NCBI RefSeq assembly: GCF_001556105.1 | Contig: NZ_LSIF01000095.1 | Coordinates: forward strand, 10,362 to 74,361 | Reading direction: 5' to 3' | DNA length: 64,000 bases | Source: Pseudoxanthomonas mexicana | GTDB taxonomy: Bacteria > Pseudomonadota > Gammaproteobacteria > Xanthomonadales > Xanthomonadaceae | Shown: positions 1 to 7,363 of the stretch, piece by piece | Numbering within the stretch: position 1 is the first letter of the stretch | Layout: the number at the start of each line of letters is the position of its first letter | Made by a program: the position numbers and the translations under genes | The notes under the pieces: generated by a model | Told to the model about the DNA's origin: nothing | Databases searched by the model: none | The model's input: only the letters and a program-made list of their open reading frames with translations

Positions 1-333
1 GCTGGGACGGCTGTCCAGCTCGCGCAGGCGGTCGGCGCACCAGGCCAGATGGTCGGTCTCCTCCCGGGCGGCTTCAAGCAGATGGGCGCGGGTGGTGGTG
101 TCGCGGGCCACGGCGGCCTGACCGAAATACAGGCCCTGGGCGCAGACCTCGCCGACATGGTTGATGCGCATCAGGCCAGCGGCATGGCGCTGTTCGTCAG
201 GCTCCAGGGCGATCTCCGGGGTGTCGCCGGCGGGATTGGCGCGCTGGGCGGGCGGGTTGCCGAAGACGGTGTCCAGGCCGCGCTGGGCCTCCACCAGCCA
301 GTGATCGAGGGGCGAGAAGGTCCGCGTGTTCAT
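1..333 (-). CDS. coq7: Demethoxyubiquinone hydroxylase family protein Coq7, N-terminal part (cut by window edge)
   Basis: Coq7 hydroxylates the demethoxyubiquinone ring late in ubiquinone synthesis and uses a di-iron ferritin-like four-helix bundle at the inner membrane. The visible 111 residues begin [20 protein letters not shown] and include [17 protein letters not shown] (around residues 58-75), which supplies the first metal-binding Glu, and EETDH (around 94-98), the second-helix metal ligands. The family is usually about 210-220 residues, so roughly half is missing beyond position 1. The start is the ATG at 333-331, the only in-frame ATG preceding the conserved block. It is divergent from rplM, so the region 334-524 carries control signals for both. 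Recognition is from the family motif. Confidence 0.88.
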   Translation of the reverse strand, partial: MNTRTFSPLDHWLVEAQRGLDTVFGNPPAQRANPAGDTPEIALEPDEQRHAAGLMRINHVGEVCAQGLYFGQAAVARDTTTRAHLLEAAREETDHLAWCADRLRELDSRPS

Positions 334-405
334 GTGACCATTGTGCCGCCTGCGTGGACCCTGCGTCTGCCCCGGGCGCCCTGTCCCGCATGGGTCACTC
401 CAGGG

Positions 406-434
406 TTGCGCACTGCGACATGGCCCCGTACAAT
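406..434 (+). promoter_or_regulatory. Putative sigma-70 promoter of rplM-rpsI
   Basis: A -35-like TTGCGC (406-411) is followed by a 17-base spacer and a -10-like TACAAT (429-434), about 90 bases before rplM. The spacing is optimal for the housekeeping sigma factor. The match is by eye and has not been tested; the long leader leaves room for autogenous ribosomal-protein control, but I did not model a fold. Confidence 0.6.
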
Positions 435-524
435 CCCGCCTCTTCCGTTTTACCCTTCACAACGCGTGGCAAAGTTCCGCCCGGGAAACCGCGGAATCCG
501 CCCGACCAGACACACGAGAGTTCC

Positions 525-953
525 ATGAGCACCTTTACCGCCAAGTCAGAGACCGTCCAGCGCGACTGGTACGTCGTCGACGCAGCAGGCAAGACCCTGG
601 GTCGCCTGTCCACCGAGCTGGCTCGCCGCCTCCGCGGCAAGCACAAGCCCGTCTATACCCCTCACGTTGATACCGGCGACTACCTCGTCGTGATCAATGC
701 CGAGAAGATCCACGTCACCGGCAACAAGCTGGCCGACAAGAAGTACCACCGCTTCACCGGCTACATCGGCAACCTGAAGACCGAGACGCTGGCGCAGGCG
801 CTGGAGCGCCATCCGGAACGCGTCATCGAGACCGCCGTGAAGGGCATGCTGCCGAAGGGTCCGCTGGGCCGCGACATGTATCGCAAGCTCAAGGTCTACG
901 CCGGCCCGAATCATCCGCACGCCGCTCAGCAGCCGCAGGTCCTGGACATCTAA
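525..953 (+). CDS. rplM: 50S ribosomal protein L13
   Basis: L13 is an early-assembling 23S rRNA-binding protein of the large subunit. The 142-residue product starts [20 protein letters not shown] and contains the family signatures [18 protein letters not shown] (about 21-38) and [21 protein letters not shown] (about 101-121). Length equals the usual bacterial 142. The reading frame is open further upstream (to 354), but the conserved N-terminus begins at 525, so that start was chosen. It is followed after 2 bases by rpsI, the near-universal rplM-rpsI operon. Confidence 0.97.
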   Translation: MSTFTAKSETVQRDWYVVDAAGKTLGRLSTELARRLRGKHKPVYTPHVDTGDYLVVINAEKIHVTGNKLADKKYHRFTGYIGNLKTETLAQALERHPERVIETAVKGMLPKGPLGRDMYRKLKVYAGPNHPHAAQQPQVLDI

Positions 954-955
954 TC

Positions 956-1348
956 ATGGCTATCACTCAGAACTACGGCACCGGCCGTCGCAAGTCCTCC
1001 ACCGCCCGCGTGTTCCTGCGCAAGGGTTCCGGCAACATCACGGTCAACGGTCGTCCGCTGGACGAGTTCTTCGGCCGCGAAACCGGCCGCATGATCGTGC
1101 GCCAGCCGCTGGAGCTGACCAAGAACACCGAGACCTTCGACATCACCGTGACGACCACCGGTGGCGGCATCACCGGCCAGGCCGGCGCCATCCGCCTGGG
1201 CATCGCCCGCGCGCTGGTCGAATACGATGAAACCCTGAAGTCGGATCTGCGCAAGGCAGGCTTCATGACCCGCGACGCCCGCGAAGTCGAGCGTAAGAAG
1301 GTCGGTCTGCACAAGGCGCGTCGCGCCACGCAGTTCTCCAAGCGCTAA
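956..1348 (+). CDS. rpsI: 30S ribosomal protein S9
   Basis: S9 binds the 3' major domain of 16S rRNA, and its C-terminal tail reaches the P-site tRNA. The 130-residue product begins [20 protein letters not shown], carries the [12 protein letters not shown] signature near the N-terminus and ends in the basic tail [11 protein letters not shown], the terminal SKR being typical of S9. The start lies 2 bases after the rplM stop, indicating translational coupling. The length is normal for the family. Confidence 0.97.
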   Translation: MAITQNYGTGRRKSSTARVFLRKGSGNITVNGRPLDEFFGRETGRMIVRQPLELTKNTETFDITVTTTGGGITGQAGAIRLGIARALVEYDETLKSDLRKAGFMTRDAREVERKKVGLHKARRATQFSKR

Positions 1349-1381
1349 CAGACGCGCTACACTACGCGTCACTGGTTACAC

Positions 1382-1456
1382 AGCCCCGTCGCCAAGCGGT
1401 AAGGCACCTGACTCTGACTCAGGCATTCGGTGGTTCGAATCCATCCGGGGCTGCCA
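1382..1456 (+). tRNA. tRNA-Gln (anticodon CTG)
   Basis: A 75-base cloverleaf with encoded CCA. The acceptor stem pairs AGCCCCG (1382-1388) with CGGGGCT; the anticodon stem CCTGA/TCAGG encloses the loop CTCTGAC, giving anticodon CTG, which reads CAG. The T loop contains GTTCGAATC. It lies 33 bases after rpsI and just ahead of a hairpin terminator, so it may be co-transcribed with the ribosomal protein operon. Confidence 0.95.
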
Positions 1457-1486
1457 ATTCGACGTCCAACCGGACATCCGCAAAAG

Positions 1487-1507
1487 CCCGCCTCTGGCGG
1501 GTTTTTT
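1487..1507 (+). terminator. Intrinsic terminator after tRNA-Gln
   Basis: Six-base-pair GC stem CCCGCC / GGCGGG with loop TCT, followed directly by six T residues (1502-1507). It ends the rplM-rpsI-tRNA-Gln unit, 30 bases after the tRNA. Confidence 0.88.
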
Positions 1508-1519
1508 CGTTGAGGGATC

Positions 1520-2272
1520 ATGCCGATGGTCGCGATGTTCCAACCCCCGTTCTGCCCCGCCGACGAGGCCGTGCGCCGCGTGCAGGAGCGCGGCTATGCC
1601 GTACTCGAACCGCGCGCCATGGCGGGCGCGGTCGATGCGGACCTCGACGCACTGGATGCCTTGCTGCCCAGTTGGGATCGGCTGGAAGTGGACGGTTACC
1701 TCAAGGATGGCGGCCGCTACCGGCGTCGCCGGCATTCCTGCTTCGTCGTGGACGCGAGCGGGGTGCAGCAAGCGCCGCATCGCGCGCACTGGCAGTCGCT
1801 GGACTACAACGCCCTGCACGGTGGCATGCAGCGCTGGTTCGAGCCGATCGAACCGGCCATCGCCACGGCTGCTGCCTGGCGGCAGTTGCTGGCGGGACTG
1901 GGACGCTGGTGTTCCCGCCTGAAGGGCGAGCGTGCGTGGTACGTCGAGGCGCACCAGTTCCGCATCGACACGACCGACGGCATCGGCCGGCCGACCCCCG
2001 AGGGCGCGCATCGCGATGGTGTGGACTTCGTCGCGGTGCTGCTGCTCGGTCGCCAGGGCATCAAGGGCGGCGAAACCCGGGTGTTCGCCGCCGCCGGGCC
2101 GGACGGTCAGCGGTTCACGCTGGAAGCGCCGTGGTCGCTGCTGTTCCTCGACGACGAGCGGGTCATCCACGAATCCACCCCGATCCAGCCGCTGGACGGG
2201 CAGGGCCATCGCGATACGCTGGTGCTGACGTTCCGCAAGGATGGCTTCCAGGGCGATCCGATGACGGGCTGA
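1520..2272 (+). CDS. 2OG-Fe dioxygenase family protein
   Basis: The product is 250 residues. It has the iron-binding pattern of the bacterial 2OG-Fe dioxygenase family that includes amino-acid hydroxylases: HRDGVDFV (around residue 165, His and Asp ligands), a distal His in RVIHES (around 215) and a downstream Arg in GHRDTLVLTFRKDGF that fits the 2-oxoglutarate-binding position. Family members hydroxylate free amino acids such as isoleucine; the substrate here cannot be read from the sequence. The start MPMVAMFQ was chosen; MVAMFQ three codons in is an alternative. It sits alone between a terminator and the tyrosine-degradation pair, with no shared operon evident. Confidence 0.72.
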   Translation: MPMVAMFQPPFCPADEAVRRVQERGYAVLEPRAMAGAVDADLDALDALLPSWDRLEVDGYLKDGGRYRRRRHSCFVVDASGVQQAPHRAHWQSLDYNALHGGMQRWFEPIEPAIATAAAWRQLLAGLGRWCSRLKGERAWYVEAHQFRIDTTDGIGRPTPEGAHRDGVDFVAVLLLGRQGIKGGETRVFAAAGPDGQRFTLEAPWSLLFLDDERVIHESTPIQPLDGQGHRDTLVLTFRKDGFQGDPMTG

Positions 2273-2296
2273 CCGCGGCGCGTATTTCGTTACAAT
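2269..2296 (+). promoter_or_regulatory. Putative promoter of the fah-maiA operon
   Basis: CTGACC (2269-2274, four matches to TTGACA), a 16-base spacer and TACAAT (2291-2296) lie 40 bases ahead of the fumarylacetoacetate hydrolase start. The -10 is convincing; the -35 overlaps the end of the dioxygenase gene and is weaker. Confidence 0.5.
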
Positions 2297-2335
2297 TGAA
2301 ACCATGGCGCATGGGCGCCGGCATCTGGAGTTCCG

Positions 2336-3325
2336 ATGAAGCTGGGTTCCCTGAAGGAAGGCGGTCGCGACGGTACCTTGATCGTGGTGTCGCGTGATCT
2401 GACCCTCGGCGTGCGCGCCACCGGCATCGCGCCGACGCTGCAACGCGCGCTGGAGGACTGGAGCAACACCGCGCCGCGCCTCAATGCGCTGTACGCGTCG
2501 TTGAATGCCGGCGACGCCGATGGCGCATTCGACATCGACATGCAGGCGCTCGCTGCGCCGCTGCCGCGCGCCTACGAATTCGTCGACGGCAGCGCCTATC
2601 TGCCGCACGTCGAGCGCGTCCGTCGCGCGCGCAACGCGGAAGTCCCCGCGAGCTTCTACACCGATCCGCTGATGTACCAGGCCACCAGTGCCGCGTTCTA
2701 CGGTCCGCGCGATGCGGTGAAGGTGGTCAGCGAAGACCACGGCATCGATCTGGAAGCGGAGATCGTGGTCGTCACCGACGACGTGCCGATGGCGGTCACG
2801 CCCGCACAGGCCGCCGGCCATATCCAGCTGATCGGTCTGGTCAACGACGTGTCGCTGCGCAACCTGATCCCGGGCGAACTGGCCAAGGGCTTCGGCTTCC
2901 TGCAGTCCAAGCCGCGGTCGGCGCTGTCGCCGGTATTCGTGACGCCGGACGAACTGGACGACGCCTGGCGCGACAACAAGGTGCACCTGCCGCTGGTCAC
3001 GCACATCAACGGCGAGTGGTTCGGTGCGCCGGAAGCCGGCGTGGATATGCAGTTCGACTTCTCCCAGCTGGTCGCGCATGCGGCCAAGACGCGGCCGCTG
3101 TCGGCCGGCACCATCGTCGGGTCGGGCACCATCGCCAACGAAGACACGTCCAAGGGCGCGTCCTGCTTCGCCGAGAAGCGCACGGTCGAGACGCTGCGCG
3201 ACGGCAAGCCGTCCACGCCGTTCATGAGCTTTGGCGATGTGGTGCGCATCGAGATGGCGGACCGTGACGGCCGTTCCATTTTTGGTGCGATCGAACAACG
3301 GATCGAGGCGCAACCCTTGCCTTGA
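2336..3325 (+). CDS. Fumarylacetoacetate hydrolase family protein
   Basis: This enzyme cleaves fumarylacetoacetate to fumarate and acetoacetate, the last step of tyrosine/homogentisate degradation. The 329-residue protein shows the FAH fold motifs: YQATSAAFYGPRD, EDHGIDLEAEIVVVTDDVP (acidic metal ligands), GLVNDVSLRNLIPGELAKGFGF and GTIVGSGTIANEDTSKGASC. It belongs to the shorter bacterial branch of the family, not the 420-residue mammalian type. Its position 98 bases ahead of maiA supports fumarylacetoacetate as substrate over other FAH-family substrates. The start MKLGSLKEGGRDG matches the usual N-terminus of this group. Confidence 0.88.
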   Translation: MKLGSLKEGGRDGTLIVVSRDLTLGVRATGIAPTLQRALEDWSNTAPRLNALYASLNAGDADGAFDIDMQALAAPLPRAYEFVDGSAYLPHVERVRRARNAEVPASFYTDPLMYQATSAAFYGPRDAVKVVSEDHGIDLEAEIVVVTDDVPMAVTPAQAAGHIQLIGLVNDVSLRNLIPGELAKGFGFLQSKPRSALSPVFVTPDELDDAWRDNKVHLPLVTHINGEWFGAPEAGVDMQFDFSQLVAHAAKTRPLSAGTIVGSGTIANEDTSKGASCFAEKRTVETLRDGKPSTPFMSFGDVVRIEMADRDGRSIFGAIEQRIEAQPLP

Positions 3326-3423
3326 AGGCGCGCCCGGGCCCAGTGTGGACCCAGGACGGAGCAGGGCAGGCATGGACGTGGATTCCGGGCATTCGAAGGC
3401 GCAAACCGCGGGGAGCGGCTTGC

Positions 3424-4083
3424 ATGGCTGAGCAACTGAAGCTGTATTCCTACTGGCGCTCCAGCGCCGCGTATCGCGTACGTATCGGCCTGAACCTCAA
3501 GGGCCTGGCCTACGAGACCGTACCCGTGCATCTGGTCCGCGATGGCGGACAGCAGCATGCGCCGGACTACGTCGCCAAGAATCCCCAGCACATGGTCCCC
3601 ACGCTGCAGCATGGCGCGCGGGTGATCCGGCAGTCGCTGGCCATCCTCGAATATCTGGACGAAGCCTGGCCGTCACCGCGCCTGTTGCCGATGACCGCGC
3701 GCGACCGCGCGCGGGTGCGGGCGCTGGCGCAGATGGTCGCCTGCGACATCCATCCCCTGAACAATCTGCGCGTGCTGCAGTATTTCGAGGGCACCTGGAA
3801 CGTACCGCAGTCCGAACGCGAAGACTGGATAAAGCACTGGATCACGGAAGGCTTCGCGCCGATGGAGGCTCTGCTCGCCGGCGACGCCGCGACCGGCGCC
3901 TTCTGCCACGGACAGACGCCGGGCCTTGCCGACTGCTGCCTGGTGCCGCAGGTATTCAATGCGCGCCGGTTCGGTGTAGACATGAGTGCTTTCCCGACCC
4001 TCGTCCGCATCGAGCAGGCCTGCCTGGCACTGCCGGCCTTCGACCTGGCGCGGCCGGAAAATCAGCCCGACGCCAACGCCTGA
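3424..4083 (+). CDS. maiA: Maleylacetoacetate isomerase (zeta-class glutathione transferase)
   Basis: MaiA isomerises maleylacetoacetate to fumarylacetoacetate using glutathione, feeding the upstream hydrolase. The 219-residue protein has an N-terminal thioredoxin-like GST domain beginning LKLYSYWRSSAAYRVRIGLN, where SSAAYRVR corresponds to the zeta-class SSCSWRVR active-site motif (the middle Cys is Ala, the first Ser pair is kept), followed by QSLAILEYLDE and a helical C-terminal domain with HPLNNLRVLQYF. The frame is open from 3322, but MAEQLKLYSYW at 3424 matches the family N-terminus. A hairpin follows the gene. Confidence 0.9.
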   Translation: MAEQLKLYSYWRSSAAYRVRIGLNLKGLAYETVPVHLVRDGGQQHAPDYVAKNPQHMVPTLQHGARVIRQSLAILEYLDEAWPSPRLLPMTARDRARVRALAQMVACDIHPLNNLRVLQYFEGTWNVPQSEREDWIKHWITEGFAPMEALLAGDAATGAFCHGQTPGLADCCLVPQVFNARRFGVDMSAFPTLVRIEQACLALPAFDLARPENQPDANA

Positions 4084-4102
4084 GCGGCGCGCCCGAATGA
4101 AA

Positions 4103-4124
4103 ACGGGCGGGTTTCCCCGCCCGT
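4103..4124. terminator. Hairpin between convergent maiA and pilU-like gene
   Basis: Nine-base-pair perfect stem ACGGGCGGG (4103-4111) / CCCGCCCGT (4116-4124) with loop TTTC. On the minus strand it is followed by a short T run (complement of GAAAA before 4103), so it should work best for the pilU-like transcript and may serve both. Confidence 0.7.
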
Positions 4125-4153
4125 CCAGGCCAGCGCCGCAGTAAACCCCGTCC

Positions 4154-5290
4154 TCAGCCGAAACCGTGGGTGATCCGCGGCGAACTGCTGCCGGTGTCGT
4201 AGTCGGCGTACGGATCGTGCTCGCCCTTGCTGCCTTCCGACAGGCGGAACTTCAATGCCAGGCCATCGCGCGAATCGGCGGCACGCAACGCTTCCTCCTG
4301 CTCGATCTGGCCTTCCTTGACCATGCGGAACAGGCACTGGTCGAAGGTCTCCATGCCTTCCTCCAGCGACTCCTCCATCGCGGCCTTGATCTCGTGCACC
4401 TGCCCGCGGCGCAGCAGGTCGCGGATCATCGGCGTGTTGATCAGCACTTCCGCCGCCGGCATGCGGCGCCCGTCGGTGCCCTTCACCAGGCGCTGCGACA
4501 CCACGGCGCGCAGGTTGAGCGCCAGATTCATCAGCACGTTCTTGTGCGCGCTCTCGGGGAAGAAATTAAGGATGCGCTCGATGGTCTGGTCGGCGTTGTT
4601 CGAGTGCAACGTGGCCAGGCACAGGTGGCCGGTTTCGGCGAAGGCGATGGCGGCCTCCATCGTGGTGGCGTCCAGGATCTCGCCGATCAGGATGACGTCC
4701 GGCGCCTCGCGCATCGCGTTCTTCAGCGCATTGTGGAAGGCATGGGTATCCAGGCCGACTTCGCGCTGGTTGACGATCGACTGCTTGTGCTTGTGCAGGT
4801 ATTCGATCGGGTCCTCGATGGTGAGGATGTGGCCGGTGCTGGTGGTGTTGCGGTAGTCGATCATCGACGCCAGCGAGGTTGACTTGCCGGAGCCGGTGGA
4901 ACCGACGATCAGCACCAGCCCGCGCGGGGTCATGATGATGTCCTTCAGCACCGGCGGCAGGTTCAGCTCCTCGATGGTCGGGATCACGCTGCGGATGGCG
5001 CGGATGACCATGCCCACCTCGCCGCGCTGCTTGAACACGTTTACGCGGAAGCGGCCGGCGTCCTGCAGGGCGATGGCCATGTTGAGCTCGAGCTCGCGCT
5101 CGAACACCGGCACCTGGCCTTCGTCCATCAGCGAGTACGCGATCTTCTTGACCATGCCGGGCGGCAACCCGGTGTTGCCCAGCGGGTAGAGCTTGCCCTC
5201 GATCTTGATGTAGACCGGCGCCCCGGTCGTGAGGAACATGTCCGAGGCGTTCTTCTCGGTCATCAGCTTCAGGAAATAGCCGATGTCCAT
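4154..5290 (-). CDS. pilU: PilT/PilU-family type IV pilus retraction ATPase (PilU-like)
   Basis: Secretion-superfamily hexameric ATPase linked to twitching motility. The 378-residue product begins MDIGYFLKLMTEKNASDMFL and has Walker A GSTGSGKST (about 129-137), a Walker B region with VILIGEILDATTM, and the AFAETGHLCLATLHSNNADQ block; AFAETGHLC is more PilU- than PilT-like. In most PilT/PilU proteins the Walker B segment reads GE[MI]RD; here the Arg is Leu (GEILD). No pilT or other pilus gene is nearby, so it is either a separated pilU or a third paralogue. The start chosen is the ATG at 5290; the frame stays open far upstream only as an artefact of high GC. Confidence 0.85.
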   Translation of the reverse strand: MDIGYFLKLMTEKNASDMFLTTGAPVYIKIEGKLYPLGNTGLPPGMVKKIAYSLMDEGQVPVFERELELNMAIALQDAGRFRVNVFKQRGEVGMVIRAIRSVIPTIEELNLPPVLKDIIMTPRGLVLIVGSTGSGKSTSLASMIDYRNTTSTGHILTIEDPIEYLHKHKQSIVNQREVGLDTHAFHNALKNAMREAPDVILIGEILDATTMEAAIAFAETGHLCLATLHSNNADQTIERILNFFPESAHKNVLMNLALNLRAVVSQRLVKGTDGRRMPAAEVLINTPMIRDLLRRGQVHEIKAAMEESLEEGMETFDQCLFRMVKEGQIEQEEALRAADSRDGLALKFRLSEGSKGEHDPYADYDTGSSSPRITHGFG

Positions 5291-5383
5291 ATGCAAAGCT
5301 CCCCACGATGCGCGGCGACGTTGCAACGGCGCCAAAGGCTTCCGACAATGGCCGCGCGCACCCCTCAACGTCACGGCACCCCA

Positions 5384-5779
5384 ATGATCGCTAGCTTCGC
5401 ACACTTCCGCAGGCCCCTGCATGTGATGGCCGCCGCAGTAGCGGTACTCGCCCTGTCCGGCACGCCTGCCATCGCGCAAAGCGCATTGACGCCGGAACTG
5501 GAAGCGGCGGTGCAGGCCGTCCAGCGCGCCGACCAGGCCGACGCCGACCAGTACGCGCCGGAACCGCTGGCCACCGCGCGACAGACGCTGGCGCAGGCGC
5601 AGGCAGCGCATGCGGCGCGTGACAAGAAAAAGACACTGGATCTCGCGCAACGGGCGGCCGTGGAGGCCGATCTGGCCCGTGCGCGCAGCCAGGAAGCGGT
5701 GGCCCTGGCCGAAGTGGCGCAGCGCAAGGCGGAGATCGCCGACCTGCAGCGCCAGATCAACACGGAGGGCAAGCGATGA
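5384..5779 (+). CDS. DUF4398-type periplasmic/envelope protein
   Basis: About 131 residues with an N-terminal signal-like hydrophobic stretch (HVMAAAVAVLALSGTPAIAQ) followed by a single long amphipathic helix rich in Ala, Gln, Arg and Glu (EAAVQAVQRADQADADQYAPE onward), the make-up of DUF4398 proteins. It overlaps the next gene by four bases (ATGA), so the two are translationally coupled and probably act together in the periplasm or at the outer membrane. No clear Shine-Dalgarno precedes 5384; an ATG at 5348 has an AAAGG at a reasonable distance and would only lengthen the signal peptide n-region. Function unknown. Confidence 0.7.
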   Translation: MIASFAHFRRPLHVMAAAVAVLALSGTPAIAQSALTPELEAAVQAVQRADQADADQYAPEPLATARQTLAQAQAAHAARDKKKTLDLAQRAAVEADLARARSQEAVALAEVAQRKAEIADLQRQINTEGKR

Positions 5780-6672
5780 GCGCTTTCCGCCTGAAGATCC
5801 ACGTCGCCGCCCTGGGCTTCGCCTTGGCCATGGCGCCATTGGCGGCCATCGCGGCCGACAACCCGGTGGTGGTGCAACTGAACCAGCGGCTGGCGGCCTT
5901 GCAGGCCGATCCGGTGCTGGCCGAGATGGCCGCCTACGAAAAGCTGCAGGCCCAGAACGCCATCGCCGCCTTCGACAAGGCGCGCCGCAGCCAGCGCGAG
6001 ACGGCGCAATACCTGGCGGAGCGCCGCGTCGAGATCGCCGAAATCGCCTCCCGCACCCAGGCCGCCCGCCGCGACGCGGACCGGCTGGACCGCACCCGCA
6101 GCGAGCTGCTGGTGGAAGCCAGTCGCCGCGAAGCCGAGCGGGCCCGCCGCGAGGCCGAACGCCTGCGCGTGCAGGCGCAGATCCAGGCCGAGGAAACCGA
6201 CCGCCTGCGCCTGGCCGCCGAAGCCGAAGCCCTGGCACGCCAGGAAGCGGAAATCACGCTGGACACGGTGGCGGGCCAGCAGGCGAGCCGCCTGAGCACG
6301 GCACGCCAGCGCGAACTGAAGCTCGCGCGCGAAGAAGCCGAGCTGGTCTCCGGCGCCAAGTTGCCGGCCTCGAAGTTCGAAGCGCGCGGCGAAGTCTTCA
6401 CGCTGGGAGCCGACGCCTTCGGCGGTGGTTCGGCCAAGCTGTCCGCCGGAGGCACCGCCAGCGCACAGGCCCTGGCCGCCTACCTGCAGGCCAATCCGAA
6501 GGCGCGCGCCCGGGTCGAGGGCTACGGCGACAGCCAGACGCCGGGACAGCGTCGCGCGGATGCGCTGCGCGACGCGCTGGTGGCGGCAGGCATTCCCAAA
6601 TCGCGCCTGCAGAGTGCCGCGAAGGGCGCCGGCAGCAAGGCACGCGCGCTGGAAGTCGTGGTCACGCACTGA
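5776..6672 (+). CDS. OmpA-like C-terminal domain protein with coiled-coil DUF4398-type region
   Basis: The 298-residue protein has a signal peptide (LHVAAL-type core ending AAIAADN near residue 28), a long Arg/Glu/Ala-rich coiled coil (about 40-185; repeated AERARREAERLR patterns), and a C-terminal region (about 205-298) shaped like an OmpA peptidoglycan-binding domain: EVFTLGADAFGGGSAKLSA, then RVEGYGDSQTPGQRRADALRDALVAAGI. The usual TDxxG and NxxLSxxRA signatures are weak (GYGDSQ, GQRRADAL), so peptidoglycan binding is an inference. It is coupled to the upstream DUF4398 gene, and both are divergent from the PilU-like gene. It may tether an envelope complex to the wall. Confidence 0.7.
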   Translation: MSAFRLKIHVAALGFALAMAPLAAIAADNPVVVQLNQRLAALQADPVLAEMAAYEKLQAQNAIAAFDKARRSQRETAQYLAERRVEIAEIASRTQAARRDADRLDRTRSELLVEASRREAERARREAERLRVQAQIQAEETDRLRLAAEAEALARQEAEITLDTVAGQQASRLSTARQRELKLAREEAELVSGAKLPASKFEARGEVFTLGADAFGGGSAKLSAGGTASAQALAAYLQANPKARARVEGYGDSQTPGQRRADALRDALVAAGIPKSRLQSAAKGAGSKARALEVVVTH

Positions 6673-7000
6673 TTTCCTTTTGTAAATCAGTCGGTTGAAC
6701 GAATCCGGGTGGCTTTCGGCCGGATTGCCTGAATGCCAGCCAGCACGCGCGTTTCCTTGGGAATCAATCGCTTGGGTCAGTGCTTGCCGGGCTGGAAGTC
6801 GAGGAGTAGGGTCGTATACCCAAGCGGCTCCCGTCGCTTGGCTCACCGGAGAATCGACCCGATGACGCCCGTACCGATCCCGCAGGAGACCGCCGCCGGC
6901 AAGCAGGCCGCAGCGGGCATTCCGGTGGGAAGTGCCCGCGAAACCGGCCAGATGCTCCGCTCCCAAGCCAACGCCCCGTGCCTGTGAAGGCCGGGGCGTT
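6673..7000 (+). promoter_or_regulatory. Structured intergenic region, possible regulatory RNA or leader
   Basis: This 356-base gap before the YdcH-like gene holds several strong inverted repeats. CGCTTGGGT (6769-6777) pairs perfectly with ACCCAAGCG (6818-6826) and encloses GGAGTAGGG; GCGGGCA (6913-6919) pairs with TGCCCGC (6933-6939) with further inner pairing; AACGCCCCG (6970-6978) pairs with CGGGGCGTT (6992-7000) as a terminator-like hairpin. The GGAGTAG string recalls the start of yybP-ykoY (manganese) riboswitches, but the rest does not convincingly match and the downstream gene is not a manganese exporter. I do not assign a family. Confidence 0.4.
6862..6987 (+). CDS. Possible 41-residue small protein
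   Basis: An ATG at 6862 with GGAGA nine bases upstream opens a 41-codon frame starting MTPVPIPQETAAGKQ and ending in SQANAPCL. It has no recognisable domain or membrane segment. Against it, the same stretch contains strong hairpins that better fit an untranslated structured RNA. It could be a leader peptide for the downstream YdcH-like gene; low confidence. Confidence 0.2.
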   Translation: MTPVPIPQETAAGKQAAAGIPVGSARETGQMLRSQANAPCL

Positions 7001-7028
7001 CGTATTTCAGCTGAAGGAGGTAACGATC

Positions 7029-7247
7029 ATGTTCGAAGGTCAACCGCAGTCCGACATCGATGCGCTCATCAAGGCCGATCCGGAGTTCAAGCAGCTGTAC
7101 CAGCGCCACCGCGAGCTGGACAAGAAAGTCACCGACGCCGAACTCGGCGTGCTGCCCATCGACGACACCCTGCTCGGCCAGATGAAGCGCGAAAAGCTGT
7201 ACGCCAAGGAGCGATTGCTCCGCATCTACGACGCCAAGCCCCACTGA
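7029..7247 (+). CDS. YdcH-like (DUF465) small protein
   Basis: A 72-residue, charged, all-helical protein: FKQLYQRHRELDKKVTDAEL followed by LLGQMKREKLYAKERLLRIYD, the DUF465/YdcH helical-hairpin pattern (conserved LxxxHxxLDxxI and LKxxKLxLKDxI). The start is fixed by a strong AAGGAGGT six to nine bases upstream. The function of the family is unknown; members are small soluble proteins common in proteobacteria. It is expressed either from its own leader (preceding structured region) or alone. Confidence 0.85.
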   Translation: MFEGQPQSDIDALIKADPEFKQLYQRHRELDKKVTDAELGVLPIDDTLLGQMKREKLYAKERLLRIYDAKPH

Positions 7248-7363
7248 CGCCTCCCCCCGACGTTTTCTCGTCGCGGGCGGCGACGGCCTCCTCGTCGGCC
7301 GTCGCCGTCCGCGTCACCCAAGTGCGATAATCCGGGCCTGTACCGCACCGGATGCACGGCCGC

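Noticed and set aside
49..528. Plus-strand frame across coq7 and the rplM leader
   Set aside because: It runs antisense to coq7, shows no motif, and ends over the rplM start region; high-GC shadow.
1376..3373. 665-codon minus-strand frame opposite the dioxygenase and fah genes
   Set aside because: Long open frame caused by GC-rich third positions; the plus-strand genes have clear family motifs.
6801..6900. yybP-ykoY manganese riboswitch
   Set aside because: Only GGAGTAG and a loose AGACC block match; the downstream gene is YdcH-like and not a manganese exporter, and spacing of conserved parts is wrong as far as I can judge by eye.
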